Origin: Petunia secreta
Taxonomy: Eukaryota > Streptophyta > Magnoliopsida > Solanales > Solanaceae
Direction: 5' to 3'
DNA length: 64,000 nt
NCBI GenBank assembly: GCA_029990175.1
Contig: JARKIP010000021.1
Span: forward strand, 16,125,501-16,189,500
The notes beneath the pieces are model-generated. The model was not told where the DNA came from. It searched no databases and worked only from the letters and a program-made list of their open reading frames with translations. Below are positions 35,351 through 44,804 of this stretch, in pieces. The translations under genes and the position numbers were made by a program. Numbering within the stretch: position 1 is the first letter of the stretch; each line of letters starts with the position of its first letter.

Positions 35351-36049
35351 TATTTGCTTGACAAAGATAAATTGGCGAAGTTTCGAGAGTTATTTTGAGG
35401 GATAATGCAGAATTGCAAAGATAAAGGACGTTCAATATGTTCAATATATGTCACCATCTGAAATACGAGAGAGTTCATTAGCCAAGTCTCAAAGACGGAT
35501 CACAAATCTAGGCAGAGTGAGAAAAGGAAGCAGTTGCAGGATGAAGGCTCGAGTCAGCATGAATCAAACGCTTCACCCTCCCTCCCAAAACTAACAATTT
35601 TTCTTTGAGTGCAGGAATTCTCAAAAGCAGCAAAATGAGGAAAATTTGCAACCATTTTGTCATACACATTGGACAATGTTGCCAAGATAATCAACCGAGA
35701 TTGGAAGCGTTATTTGATTCATCGCATACGCGAGACGATTTTATTTTTCCCTCTATTTTTCCCTTGCTTAATCAAAACCTTATTGCTTTATTAACAACTT
35801 TACTTTACTCTTTGCAGGAATTAAGCATTAACTTCAGTTTTACTCAAGAGCAACACTCAACCCTTTATGACGTCATCAAATATAAGCCGGACGGCTTAAA
35901 CTCTTGCTTTACATCTCCTTTATCTTTGACATTTTCATGTTTATATGAATTTAATGAAAACTTTATTTTGCAGGCCATTTATTTTACAAGTATCAACATC
36001 AAGTCTATTGGTGACAACCGAAGACATCACTTTATTGTCATTATTTACC

Positions 36050-37045
36050 ATAGACAACTGGTGATATTATTTTGACAAAATTGTTATCAAAACTTGTCAT
36101 AGACACTTGATTGAGGTATCATTGGTACCGCAGACCATCAAGGATGCTATTATCAAAGACCATGACTTTTTATATTGGATCCATCGTACACAATCGATGG
36201 TATTATTTCAATGGCCTTCTATTTTAGATTTACTGTACACAATCGGTGGTATTATTCCAATGACCTTGTTATATTTGATCAATCATATACCATTGGTGAT
36301 ATTATTCTAATGGCTTTCTTTTATTGGATCCATCATATACAATTGGTATTTATATCGGATTAATCGTATGCAATCGGTTTTATTATCTCAACGGGTTTAT
36401 TACGATAATTTTATAATCCAGTCTATCGTATACAATCGAAGAAGCTACTTCATCAAGTCTACTGTGTACAATCAGAGACTTTTATTATGAAGTCTACCAT
36501 AAATAATCGGAGACATCACCTCTATCAAGTCTACCGTAGACAATCGGAGGCGTGGTTCTTTAATAAGTTTATCGTATACAATCGAAGGCCTTATCATTGA
36601 AGCCTACCATAGACAATTGGGGGTTTCATTATGAAGTCTATCGTAAACAATCGAAGACGTCATTATCATTTAAAGCCTTCCATAAACAATTGGAGGTCTT
36701 TTTATGAAGCCTATCGTAGACAATCGAAGGCGCTATTGTTATGGAGCCTACCGTAAACAATCGGGGGCCTCATTATGAAGTCTATCGTAAACAATCGAAG
36801 ACGTCATTATCATTTAAAGCCTTCCATAAACAATTGGAGGTCTTTTTATGAAGCCTATCGTAGACAATCGAATGCGCTATTGCTATGGAGCCTACCGTAA
36901 ACAATCGGGGGCCTAAATATGAAGTCTATCATAAACAATCGAAGACGTCATAGCCTTCCATAAACAATTAGAGGCCTATCGTAGACAATCGAAGGCGCTA
37001 TTGTTATGAATCCTACCATAGACAACTGAAGACTCGATCATGAGT
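36050..37045 (+). repeat. Tandem array with 36-bp-like subunits and a 144-bp higher-order repeat
   Basis: Subunits follow the pattern GAAGTCTATCGTAAACAATC then GAAGACGTCATT, with variants TACCGTAAACAATCGGGGGC, CCATAAACAATTGGAGGTC and TATCGTAGACAATCGAAGGC. Four consecutive variants make a higher-order unit. ATGAAGTCTATC recurs at 36631, 36775 and 36919, exactly 144 bp apart. The upstream part (36050-36500) is a more diverged series (ACAATCGGTGG-type). It sits between gag and the 3' LTR, in place of pol. Confidence 0.85.
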
Positions 37046-37734
37046 CATTGCCGGAAGGCGGCATTTTTATCCTTATATTTTATTTAAGTCTACTTTACGT
37101 TTCTATGGATTGAAGTCCTTTATTGTTTTATTTTCAGTCTACCAACGGCCTTGAAGTCATCTTGCCTCACAAAGCCGGGTTTCTTCTAGTTGATTGGAGG
37201 CGAGCTTGTCATTGACATTGAAACCAGCATCTACAAATTTTATTCATTATCTATTTCTTACTCCATTTATTAAGCCTTATTTGCAGTTACACGCTTACCG
37301 TTTGTCGAGTTTATTACATGATACTAGCAGCACCGCAGCAGAATTTGGAGCATAATGTGGAACTCTTTCTTAGCAGTGAACTGGGGCAATCGTCGATATG
37401 AGCTAGACTCGTCAACGAGGATCTGAAGAATCGCACTCGAACAAGCAAATCTATCCTAATCTTTCATTTCGGATTAGGGGGTCAGTTTGGTTTCTTTTCT
37501 ATTCGTGCGTCTTTTCTGTCAATTGTGCGAGTCTTTGTATCAAAGTGTCGTCGAACTACATATGGCCTGATTCTCTTTCAGTCCGAGATATGTAGGTAAC
37601 TCAGAAACCGGAGTTCGGCCATGCCTATGAGCCTTGGCTTTTTTGGTCCATGGAATCAAAAGTCTTTGGCTTTATCGTGACAAAATTGGCTTTATGTCAA
37701 CTTCTTTACCCTGAAAACTCTTTCATCCTTTTCG

Positions 37735-37750
37735 GGTAAAGAGGGGCAAC
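37735..37750 (+). promoter_or_regulatory. Polypurine tract of the Ogre/Tat-like element
   Basis: GGGTAAAGAGGGGCAAC lies immediately before the 3' LTR start (TGTTGACACC at 37751), the place expected for the plus-strand primer. Confidence 0.65.
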
Positions 37751-38547
37751 TGTTGACACCCAATTTTGTCCCGAAAATTCCAGTTAAAGTATAATTATTT
37801 TAAAATTGAAATCAATATTGAAAAGTTAAAAGTAATTGATGATTTTGAATGAAAAGGACAAAATTGCAAAAGATAGCCTAATTTCTATCCCACCTTTGCA
37901 AATCCCTTATAAACTAAATAAAAAACCTCAACCCCATATCAGAGAACCCCTTACCCAATTCCCAAACCCGATCCACAATTCAACCCTTTTCCATTTCCAA
38001 CCCGCAAAGAATCGAACTGAATTTGAAATCCCTGGTCCCCATCTCCAGCTCATCCTTGTTCGTACTAGCCATTTTGGTACCGTTAGGGGGCGATTTTGTC
38101 ATTTCGTGAAGGATTCCATTCCATTCAAAAACCCTAACCGTTCATATATAAGGAGGTGGTAGCAGCTGCAGAGGGGGAGAGCAACAGTAAGGGGCGGAAC
38201 AGAGGGGTTCAAAAATCTATTTGAGTTGTTAATAGGGGGGAAAACCATATAGCCGTGGATATAGAGCAGAGAAAGTTGGAAACCTGTCGGATTAACCGTT
38301 GTTAACAGAATTTCGAAAGTGCCTTAAAAACCTTCTTTCGAAATTAACAAAACCTCTTACCTTTAGAATCTCTGAAAGAAAGACCGTCTTTTTATAAAAA
38401 CGGAGTTTTGCACGCATTTGTTTATCTGGTTCCCTGTTTTTCCTTAAATTGGGTGGCGACTCCAAAAACTCCAAAAGAGTTAGTCCATCCTGTCGATATT
38501 CCTGAAATTTAGCCTTTCGGGGTTAATATTTTTTGGGGGATTCAACA
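37751..38547 (+). repeat. 3' LTR of the Ogre/Tat-like element, internally deleted, 797 bp
   Basis: It corresponds to 26763-27291 plus 30764-31046 of the 5' LTR. The join (near 38276-38280) falls exactly in TTGGA, which is present at both edges of the missing 3,472 bp. It retains the TATA box (38145-38152) and the terminal TTCAACA, but only a G5 run where the 5' LTR has about 21 G. Confidence 0.92.
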
Positions 38548-39383
38548 ATATTTTTTTTTTTTTTTTTTTACAGCAGCAGCAGCAACAAGTATGCATATAG
38601 CTATGTAGAATATATATCAAAAAATACGCAAAAAGTGTACGCATAGTTATACAGAATATACATCTAAAATATGCAAAAGGTATACCCAAAGTGTGTGCAT
38701 AATGAATATCAAAATTAAATGGAGAATGAATACTAAAAAAAATATGTGAAATGTATAACACAAAATATACACAAAATGTATAACAAAGATATGCATAGAA
38801 TGTACACAAAAAATGTATGCAAAATGTATACCTAGAATATATGCAAAAGATACATATTTTGCAATTCTTGGATATCAAACACATGAAGAATAAGTGGACA
38901 GTGTAGATATATAAAATATATATTTGCGTTATATCAATTTTTTTAAGCAAATGTAGAAATTAGATTGTTTTTATTTTAGGTAATATAGGAGATGGAAACA
39001 TGGGTTTATGATATAGCTGTCAAGGTTTTATTTATTTTTTTCATTACCTTAAAATTGTTGAGAATGGGTTATGTTTTACTTTTCTTTTACTTTTACCGTG
39101 TAGAGGATTGATAATAGCTAATTGTTAGGTAATAATTATGTAATAAAAGTTAATATAAAAAAAGATGTTGTTGTTGGTTGATATCCCAGAAAAGTAGGCA
39201 TAAAACGTGCTTAGAAAAATCAGTTAAACTTGTTAGTTGTTACTGGTTAGCTGTACTTCCGCTATTTTAGGAAAAAAAATCTTTGTAAACATATTAATAT
39301 AGGGTAATTTTTGGCTAGTCTTTGTTTAAGAATCTTTGTGTCTATTTGAATGTAGGACCTAACTTGATTTTGGCTAAATATAT
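38548..39383. other. Intergenic, low-complexity
   Basis: It begins with a T-run and CAGCAGCAGCAGCAACAAG. Then come ATGTATACAAAATATGCA-type low-complexity repeats to about 38930, similar in composition (opposite strand) to those left of the element at 25.9-26.2 kb. No gene recognised. Confidence 0.5.
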
Positions 39384-39614
39384 TATTCCCTCTGTCCCAC
39401 TTTGTTTGTCAAACTTTTCTTATTAGTCTGTCCCAAAAAGATTGTCATACTTCTAAATTGGCAATAATTCAACTCCAAACTTACTTTTTGACTCATTTAT
39501 AGTCACACAAATATCCATGGCTTATTTTAAACCACAAGTTTCAAAAGTATTCCTTACTTTATTAAACTTTGTGTCAAGTCAAACTATAACAAACAAATTG
39601 GGACGGAGGGAGTA
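39384..39614. mobile_element. Stowaway-like MITE, 227 bp, TA target duplication
   Basis: The element at 39386-39612 lies between TA dinucleotides. The left end TTCCCTCTGTCCCACTTTGT and the reverse complement of the right end, CTCCCTCCGTCCCAATTTGT, form the classic Stowaway terminal repeat. The interior contains TGTCAAACTTTTCTTATTAG and GTCAAGTCAAACTATAAC. No coding capacity. Confidence 0.9.
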
Positions 39615-39834
39615 TTTACTACTAAAATATGTGAAGAAATTTGGTTAACAAAGATTTCCATAGCCAATGGCCCAACCCAACCTGTTATGGATTGGTGCGC
39701 AGCTATTGTTGCTGTAGAAGGACTATTCTTTTCATGAATTCCTTAATCATGAACATACCCATAGAACATTTTGCAAGTTGAGTTTGCGACTGGTGTAGCT
39801 ACTTTTATGATGTTTGTTAACAACATAGAACAAA

Positions 39835-39908
39835 GGTTTCGTGGTGTAGTTGGTTATCACGTCAGTCTAACACACTGAAGGTCTCCGGTTCGAGTCCGGG
39901 CGAAGCCA
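39835..39908 (+). tRNA. tRNA-Val (anticodon AAC)
   Basis: The acceptor arms GGTTTCG and CGAAGCC pair over 7 bp with one G-U. The A box TGGTGTAGTTGG and B box GGTTCGAGTCC are present. The anticodon loop within CAGTCTAACACACTG gives AAC, so valine. There is no intron. CAA motifs just upstream (CAACATAGAACAAAG) are usual for plant tRNA genes, and a TTTT follows at 39912-39915. CCA is not encoded, as expected for a nuclear gene. Confidence 0.96.
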
Positions 39909-39958
39909 TACATTTTGTTTATTTACTTCAAGAAATATAATGAGAAAAAAAAGGTTAA

Positions 39959-40029
39959 GGGCCCTACCGGGTTCGAACCGGTGACCTCTTGATCTGCAGT
40001 CAAATGCTCTACCACTGAGCTAAGGACCC
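39959..40029 (-). tRNA. tRNA-Cys (anticodon GCA)
   Basis: On the minus strand, the acceptor arms GGGTCCT and AGGGCCC pair. The A box TAGCTCAGTGGTAGA and B box GGTTCGAACCC are present, and the anticodon stem-loop TTGACTGCAGATCAA gives GCA, cysteine. It is 71 nt without an intron. Downstream on the minus strand is a T8 run (terminator), and CAACAA lies upstream. It converges with tRNA-Val, 50 bp between them. Confidence 0.96.
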
Positions 40030-40039
40030 TTGTTGATTG

Positions 40040-40709
40040 GAGATTTTTATAACTACTTGTAAAACAAATCTGAAAATATGACCATGTATGCACACACTAA
40101 TAAGTAGTATTTGCACGACTGTACAAATCTCCAATGAATCCTTATCTAAAGGTTGTCAAAGAGAACAAGTAAAACAGTAAACACAAGTTGGCCAACGTGG
40201 ACAAAGGTTGTAATTGTTTATGCAGGACAAATTAAGACCTGCTAATACTAAAGGAACAAGGGGTTATAATGGAGGCCTCTTGATTAGATAAGCAGCACTA
40301 GACTTGGTAAGTCCTTTGTAGCAACTAAAGCTTCACAGTGATGGCTTTTGTGAGATCAAATCGTCCACTTCACCATTAACCCTGAAAACATTAGCAAAAT
40401 GAGTAAGGTAACATAGAGAACTGAATCACTTACTATGATTAAGCTATGCCTTTAGATGGCTAATGCTCAAGTGTAAAAAAATGATACATGAGACAGTGTG
40501 ACATTACTTCAAAGAATGAAACGCCCATCTCTGAGATAGTTAAAGATTTGGCCAAGAGCCCATATGTTGTTACATTGCTTAATCGTTAAAGATATTATGG
40601 GCAAACTTTAAAAAAGAGTTTTAAGGACATAAGAATCGGGAAAATTTTGTAAACCAAATTAGTAGTAGTTGAAGGAAAAAAACAAAAGAATTTAATGTTT
40701 TGAGAAGAC
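40040..40709 (-). repeat. Duplicated segment A, left part
   Basis: It is collinear with 60,930-61,790. Shared blocks include AGACCTGCTAATACTAAA (40232 and 61023), GTGAGATCAA.TCGTCCAC (40349 and 61360), CCTGAAAACATTA, and GGCCAAGA..CC.TATGTTGT (40550 and 61590). On the minus strand, a short open stretch with EVDDLISQ follows an acceptor-like TTTTCAG in both copies, so a decayed or unrecognised gene exon may be present. The segment is interrupted by the copia insertion at 40710. Confidence 0.6.
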
Positions 40710-41573
40710 TGTTATTCCTGCAACCAAATAAATCAGAAAAGACAATAAACAAAAGTATATTATCAGTTGTTATGGGACAATCCCGAGCCTACAATTTACT
40801 TGTGTCTCCTTAAGAAATCTAACCCCCTCACAGTTGCCCAAGGTTCACGGGTTAATTTCTCCCAGGATGGAACGGGATAACAGTTCTACTGTAGCGGCAC
40901 TTCAAACAGTAGAACACTGCGAACTCAAAGAAAACGGAGCAAATCACACGACTTACTAAGACTTACTTAGTATGCAGAAAAGAGAGGAATGCAGTAAGAA
41001 GTTTTGTATTTCTGTGTTTCAGTGTTTCTGTGTTTCAGTGTGTCTGTGTTTCAGTGTGTGTTCAAATGTTGAAGACTGACCAGCTTATATAGCCATGGGA
41101 AATGGAACCTGAATTCATTAAATGTCAGTAATGAGTAGTCCACTAATGAGAAAACGTGGGAGAGTGGGAGAACGTGGAGGAATAACTACGCTGGATTAAT
41201 CAGATTAATCCATTCACATTTCTGTTACACAAACAGATTAAATATTAATAATAAAAAATATTAATTAATTAATATTTTTAGTTTTTGTTGGTCCAAAAAA
41301 TTAAGTCAATCAATCATATCAATTGACCGAAATCCGAAATCCCCGAAATCCGAATCCGAATCCGAAGCCGAGACGAGCGAGCGACGACGACGGCGCGAGG
41401 CTTCCCTTCTTCTCAACCCTTTTAAGAGCTAAGAGAAGTGAATTTGTATTTAAACCCAACAAAAGTCTTTTCCTCTACCATTATGGGAGAATGTGCATTT
41501 CCTTACTAAAAGGAACCTTTTCACCTTCCCACCCATTTCCCATTCACACTCTATTTATTCCAAAATCCCAACA
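40710..41573 (-). repeat. 3' LTR of the minus-strand copia, 864 bp
   Basis: Compared with the other LTR (46435-47170) it carries about 120 extra bases around 41187-41310, rich in ATTAATTAATATT. It has an expanded TTTCTGTGTTTCAGTG microsatellite near 41010-41060. It lacks a CACTAATGGC.ACTAAC.CTGCC segment. Otherwise the two LTRs are very similar. Confidence 0.9.
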
Positions 41574-42130
41574 ATCCCCCACATGAATGGGGAATGGCTA
41601 TATTTGAAATATGCATGACAGACTTGTGTGATTTGCAAGAAAGAACTAGTAGCATCGGGATAAGTAGGTTTCCCTTTGAACTTTCCGTAGTGAACATACA
41701 TCGGATATACTCGGTCAATCGGTAGATTTGATATCTTTGAACCGTTGAGCTTTGGTGTATACCTAGACAACGTATGTCACACAACTAACCCTTAACCGTC
41801 TTTGGTTCTCACTGTTGTGTTCGTTTCAGCCATGAACACCGCCTGGTTTCATAAGTACTTAGAGAACTTGCCATACCGAATTCTCCTTGAAGCGGCTTCC
41901 ACTTCACACTTACATAAGTGATTTCTAAACGTGTAATCCTATAGATGTACACTGTTTGATAATTAAAATATCAAACTTAGACAATCATTAAAAAATGCCT
42001 CTAGCATTTTACCCTTGGTACTTGAACATTGTCTAATCATGAGAATGAACCAAACATTAACTGACAATGCTGGACCGTCAAACACGACTTTGTATTCTCC
42101 TTGAACCTAGTTCTTGGGATCTCCAGTCTC
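41574..42130 (-). other. 3' untranslated part of the minus-strand copia
   Basis: Non-coding stretch between the pol stop and the 3' LTR, ending in the polypurine tract. Short open stretches here have no domain similarity. Confidence 0.7.
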
Positions 42131-44782
42131 CTAGGTAGAGTTACCGCCGTGATGACTTGTCCTTGGCCATAGTCCCATTCCCTTCGATGAACACTCAACC
42201 ACCTCTCTAGTTAGGCCTTTTGTAAGCGGATCCGCCACATTATCCCTTGACTTCACGTAGTCAATGGTGATAATTCCCCTAGAGAGTAGGTCCCTAACGG
42301 TTTTATGCCTTCGTCGTATGTGACGATTCTTACCGTTATACATTACATTCTTCGCTCTTCCTATAGCCGATTGACTATCACAATGTATACAAATTGGTGT
42401 CAATGGCTTAGGCCAAAACGGAATGTCTTCCAAAAAGTTTCGAAGCCATTCAGCTTCTTCACCGGCTTTATCTAAGGCTATGAATTCAGCTTCCATAGTA
42501 GAGCGAGCAATACATGTTTGCTTGGACGATTTCCAAGACACCGCTCCTCCACCAAGTGCGAAAATATATCCACTTGTGGACTTAGAATCAGTTGTGCCGG
42601 TGATCCAATTGGCATCACAATATCCTTCAATGATTGCAGGATACTTGTTATAATGCAATGCAAAGTCTTGAGTGTATTTTAAATACCCCAAAACACGTTT
42701 CATTGCCATCCAATGGGTCTGATTGGTATTACTCGTGTATCGACTTAGTTTACTTATAGCACGAGCTATATCTGGTCGAGTACAATTCATGACGTACATC
42801 AAACTTCCCAAAACACGTGCATAATCCCGTTGCGACGTGCTTTGACCTTTGTTCTTCTTTAGAGCAAGGTTTACATCAATAGGAGTCTTTGAAATTTTAA
42901 AATCCAAATATTTAAATTTTTCAAGAACACTATTGATGTAGTGAGTTTGAGACAACGCCAGACCTTGAGGAGTTTTATGGATCTTAACACCCAGAATTAA
43001 GTCCGCAACTCCTAAGTCCTTCATATCAAATTTGCTAGTCAACATGCGTTTCGTAGCATTTATATTGGCAATGTTATTGCTCATTATCAACATGTCGTCC
43101 ACATATAAGCAAACAATGACTATAAAATTAGGAGTGTTCTTAATGTAGACACATTTATCACACTCGTTAATTTTAAAGCCATTTGACAACATTGTATGAT
43201 CAAATTTCGCATGCCATTGTTTAGGTGCTTGTTTCAGTCCATAAAGTGACTTAACAAGTTTACACACCATCTTTTCTTTACCTGGAACCACGAACCCTTC
43301 AGGTTGTTCCATGTAAATTTTTTCCTCCAAATCCCCGTTTAAGAACGCTGTCTTAACGTCCATTTGATGGATTTGCAGACCATACACGGCGGCTAACGCT
43401 ATTAACATACGAATGGATGTAATTCTGGTTACCGGCGAGTATGTGTCAAAGTAGTCAAGACCTTCTTGTTGTCTATAGCCTTTAACAACAAGCCTTGCCT
43501 TGTACTTGTCAATAGTGCCATCAGCTTTCATTTTCCTTTTGAAAATCCACTTAGAACCTAATGGTTTGTTTCCAGGAGGAAGATCAACCAACTCCCAAGT
43601 ATGGTTGCTCAAAATAGATTCTATTTCACTATTGACTGCCTCTTTCCAAAACGGAGAGTCTGAAGAAGACATTGCTTCTTTAAACGTCCGAGGCTCATTT
43701 TCCAACAGGAAAGTGACAAAGTCATCTCCAAACGAAGTAGAAGTCCTTTGACGCTTGCTTCGTCTTGGTTCTTCCTCATTTGGTGAATTTCCTTTGGTTC
43801 CTTCCCGAAGTCGTTTGGATCTTTCACCAACTGACTCACATTCCTTCTTATACGGATATATAGTTTCAAAGAACTCAGCACTGTCTGATTCCATCACCGT
43901 ATTAACATGAATGTCGGGATTTTCTGATTTATGAACCAGAAACCGATATGCTTTACTGTTTATAGCATACCCAATGAAAACACAATCAACTGTTTTCGGT
44001 CCAATCTTAACCCTTTTGGGTTTTGGGACTTGCACTTTTGCCAAACACCCCCACACTTTGAAGTAATTCAAGTTGGGCTTCCTTCCTTTCCACTTTTCAT
44101 ATGGAATGGAAAGTGTTTTGCTATGGGGAACTCGATTGAGTATTTGATTAGCCGTGAATATAGCTTCCCCCCACAAGTTCTGGGGTAGACCCGAACTGAT
44201 TAACAAGGCATTCATCATCTCCTTTAATGTCCGATTTTTTCTTTCCGCAATCCCATTGGATTGAGGCGTGTAAGGGGCAGTTGTTTGATGAATAATGCCA
44301 TATTCCAAACATATTTGTTCAAAAGGAGATTCATATTCTCCACCCCTATCACTTTTTATCATTTTGATCTTTTTGTTAAGTTGCGTTTCAACTTCATTTT
44401 TGTATTGCTTGAATGTGTCAATTGCCTCATCTTTACTACTAAGTAAATAAACATAGCAGTAACGAGTGCTATCGTCAATAAAAGTTATGAAATACTTCTT
44501 TCCACCGCGAGATGGTATTGACTTCATGTCACAAATATCTGTATGAATTAAGTCTAATGGTTCAGACTCCCTTTCAATTGACTTGTAAGGGTGTTTCGCA
44601 TATTTAGACTCAACACATATTTGACATTTTGACTTAGCGCAATCAAATTTAGGCAATACTTCCAAATTGATCATTTTTCGCAAGGTTTTATAATTGACAT
44701 GTCCCAAACGAGAATGCCATAAATTATTTGACTCAAGTAAGTAAGAAGAAGCTGCAATTTTATTCATAGTATCAACGACCAT
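42131..44782 (-). CDS. Copia Pol: integrase, reverse transcriptase, RNase H
   Basis: An 883-codon ORF. A GAG-pre-integrase/HHCC block (LWHSRLGHVNYKTL, CQICVESKYAKHP) comes first. The integrase core follows with LIHTDICDM, IKSDRGGEYES and NGIAERKNRT supplying the D, D, E residues. RT has WIFKRKMKADGT, QMDVKTAFLNGDL, SLYGLKQAPKQWH and the catalytic YVDDMLI. RNase H has YCDANW, MEAEFIA and CDSQSA, ending near HHGGNST. All catalytic residues I can check are present, so the enzyme would be functional if the frame to gag were joined. The ORF begins at an internal ATG downstream of the frameshift; in the living element it would be part of one polyprotein. Confidence 0.95.
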   Translation of the reverse strand: MVVDTMNKIAASSYLLESNNLWHSRLGHVNYKTLRKMINLEVLPKFDCAKSKCQICVESKYAKHPYKSIERESEPLDLIHTDICDMKSIPSRGGKKYFITFIDDSTRYCYVYLLSSKDEAIDTFKQYKNEVETQLNKKIKMIKSDRGGEYESPFEQICLEYGIIHQTTAPYTPQSNGIAERKNRTLKEMMNALLISSGLPQNLWGEAIFTANQILNRVPHSKTLSIPYEKWKGRKPNLNYFKVWGCLAKVQVPKPKRVKIGPKTVDCVFIGYAINSKAYRFLVHKSENPDIHVNTVMESDSAEFFETIYPYKKECESVGERSKRLREGTKGNSPNEEEPRRSKRQRTSTSFGDDFVTFLLENEPRTFKEAMSSSDSPFWKEAVNSEIESILSNHTWELVDLPPGNKPLGSKWIFKRKMKADGTIDKYKARLVVKGYRQQEGLDYFDTYSPVTRITSIRMLIALAAVYGLQIHQMDVKTAFLNGDLEEKIYMEQPEGFVVPGKEKMVCKLVKSLYGLKQAPKQWHAKFDHTMLSNGFKINECDKCVYIKNTPNFIVIVCLYVDDMLIMSNNIANINATKRMLTSKFDMKDLGVADLILGVKIHKTPQGLALSQTHYINSVLEKFKYLDFKISKTPIDVNLALKKNKGQSTSQRDYARVLGSLMYVMNCTRPDIARAISKLSRYTSNTNQTHWMAMKRVLGYLKYTQDFALHYNKYPAIIEGYCDANWITGTTDSKSTSGYIFALGGGAVSWKSSKQTCIARSTMEAEFIALDKAGEEAEWLRNFLEDIPFWPKPLTPICIHCDSQSAIGRAKNVMYNGKNRHIRRRHKTVRDLLSRGIITIDYVKSRDNVADPLTKGLTREVVECSSKGMGLWPRTSHHGGNST

Positions 44783-44804
44783 TACATTGAGTTTGAAAAG
44801 GCCC

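Larger units (their letters stand above)
26763..38547 (+). mobile_element. Ogre/Tat-like Ty3/gypsy element with gag but no pol (TR-GAG type), 11.8 kb
   Basis: The two LTRs both begin TGTTGACACCCAATTTTGTC, and both end TTCAACA (TG..CA). A primer-binding-like sequence, TGGCGACTCCGCTGGGGA, follows the 5' LTR after three bases, and a purine-rich tract (GGGTAAAGAGGGG) precedes the 3' LTR. Gag (32802-34650) is followed directly by non-coding repeats: no protease, reverse transcriptase, RNase H or integrase is present in any frame. By eye, shared LTR portions differ at roughly 13 of about 790 positions, so the insertion is fairly recent. Immediate flanks (ATTAT left, ATATT right) do not form a clean 5-bp target duplication. 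Large LTRs and the gag type point to the Ogre/Tat lineage. Confidence 0.85.

Noticed and set aside
35605..36075. A 156-codon plus-strand open stretch
   Set aside because: It sits in the repeat-rich 3' part of the Ogre/Tat-like element, and its end runs into the 36-bp subrepeat array; no similarity to protease, RT or any domain.
36050..37045. Regular repeats that could suggest a CRISPR array
   Set aside because: The repeats are contiguous diverged tandem units without unique spacers, inside a plant retrotransposon.
38480..38950. A 156-codon minus-strand open stretch rich in Tyr/Cys/Phe
   Set aside because: Arises from ATGTATAC-type low-complexity repeats and a T-run; not protein-like.
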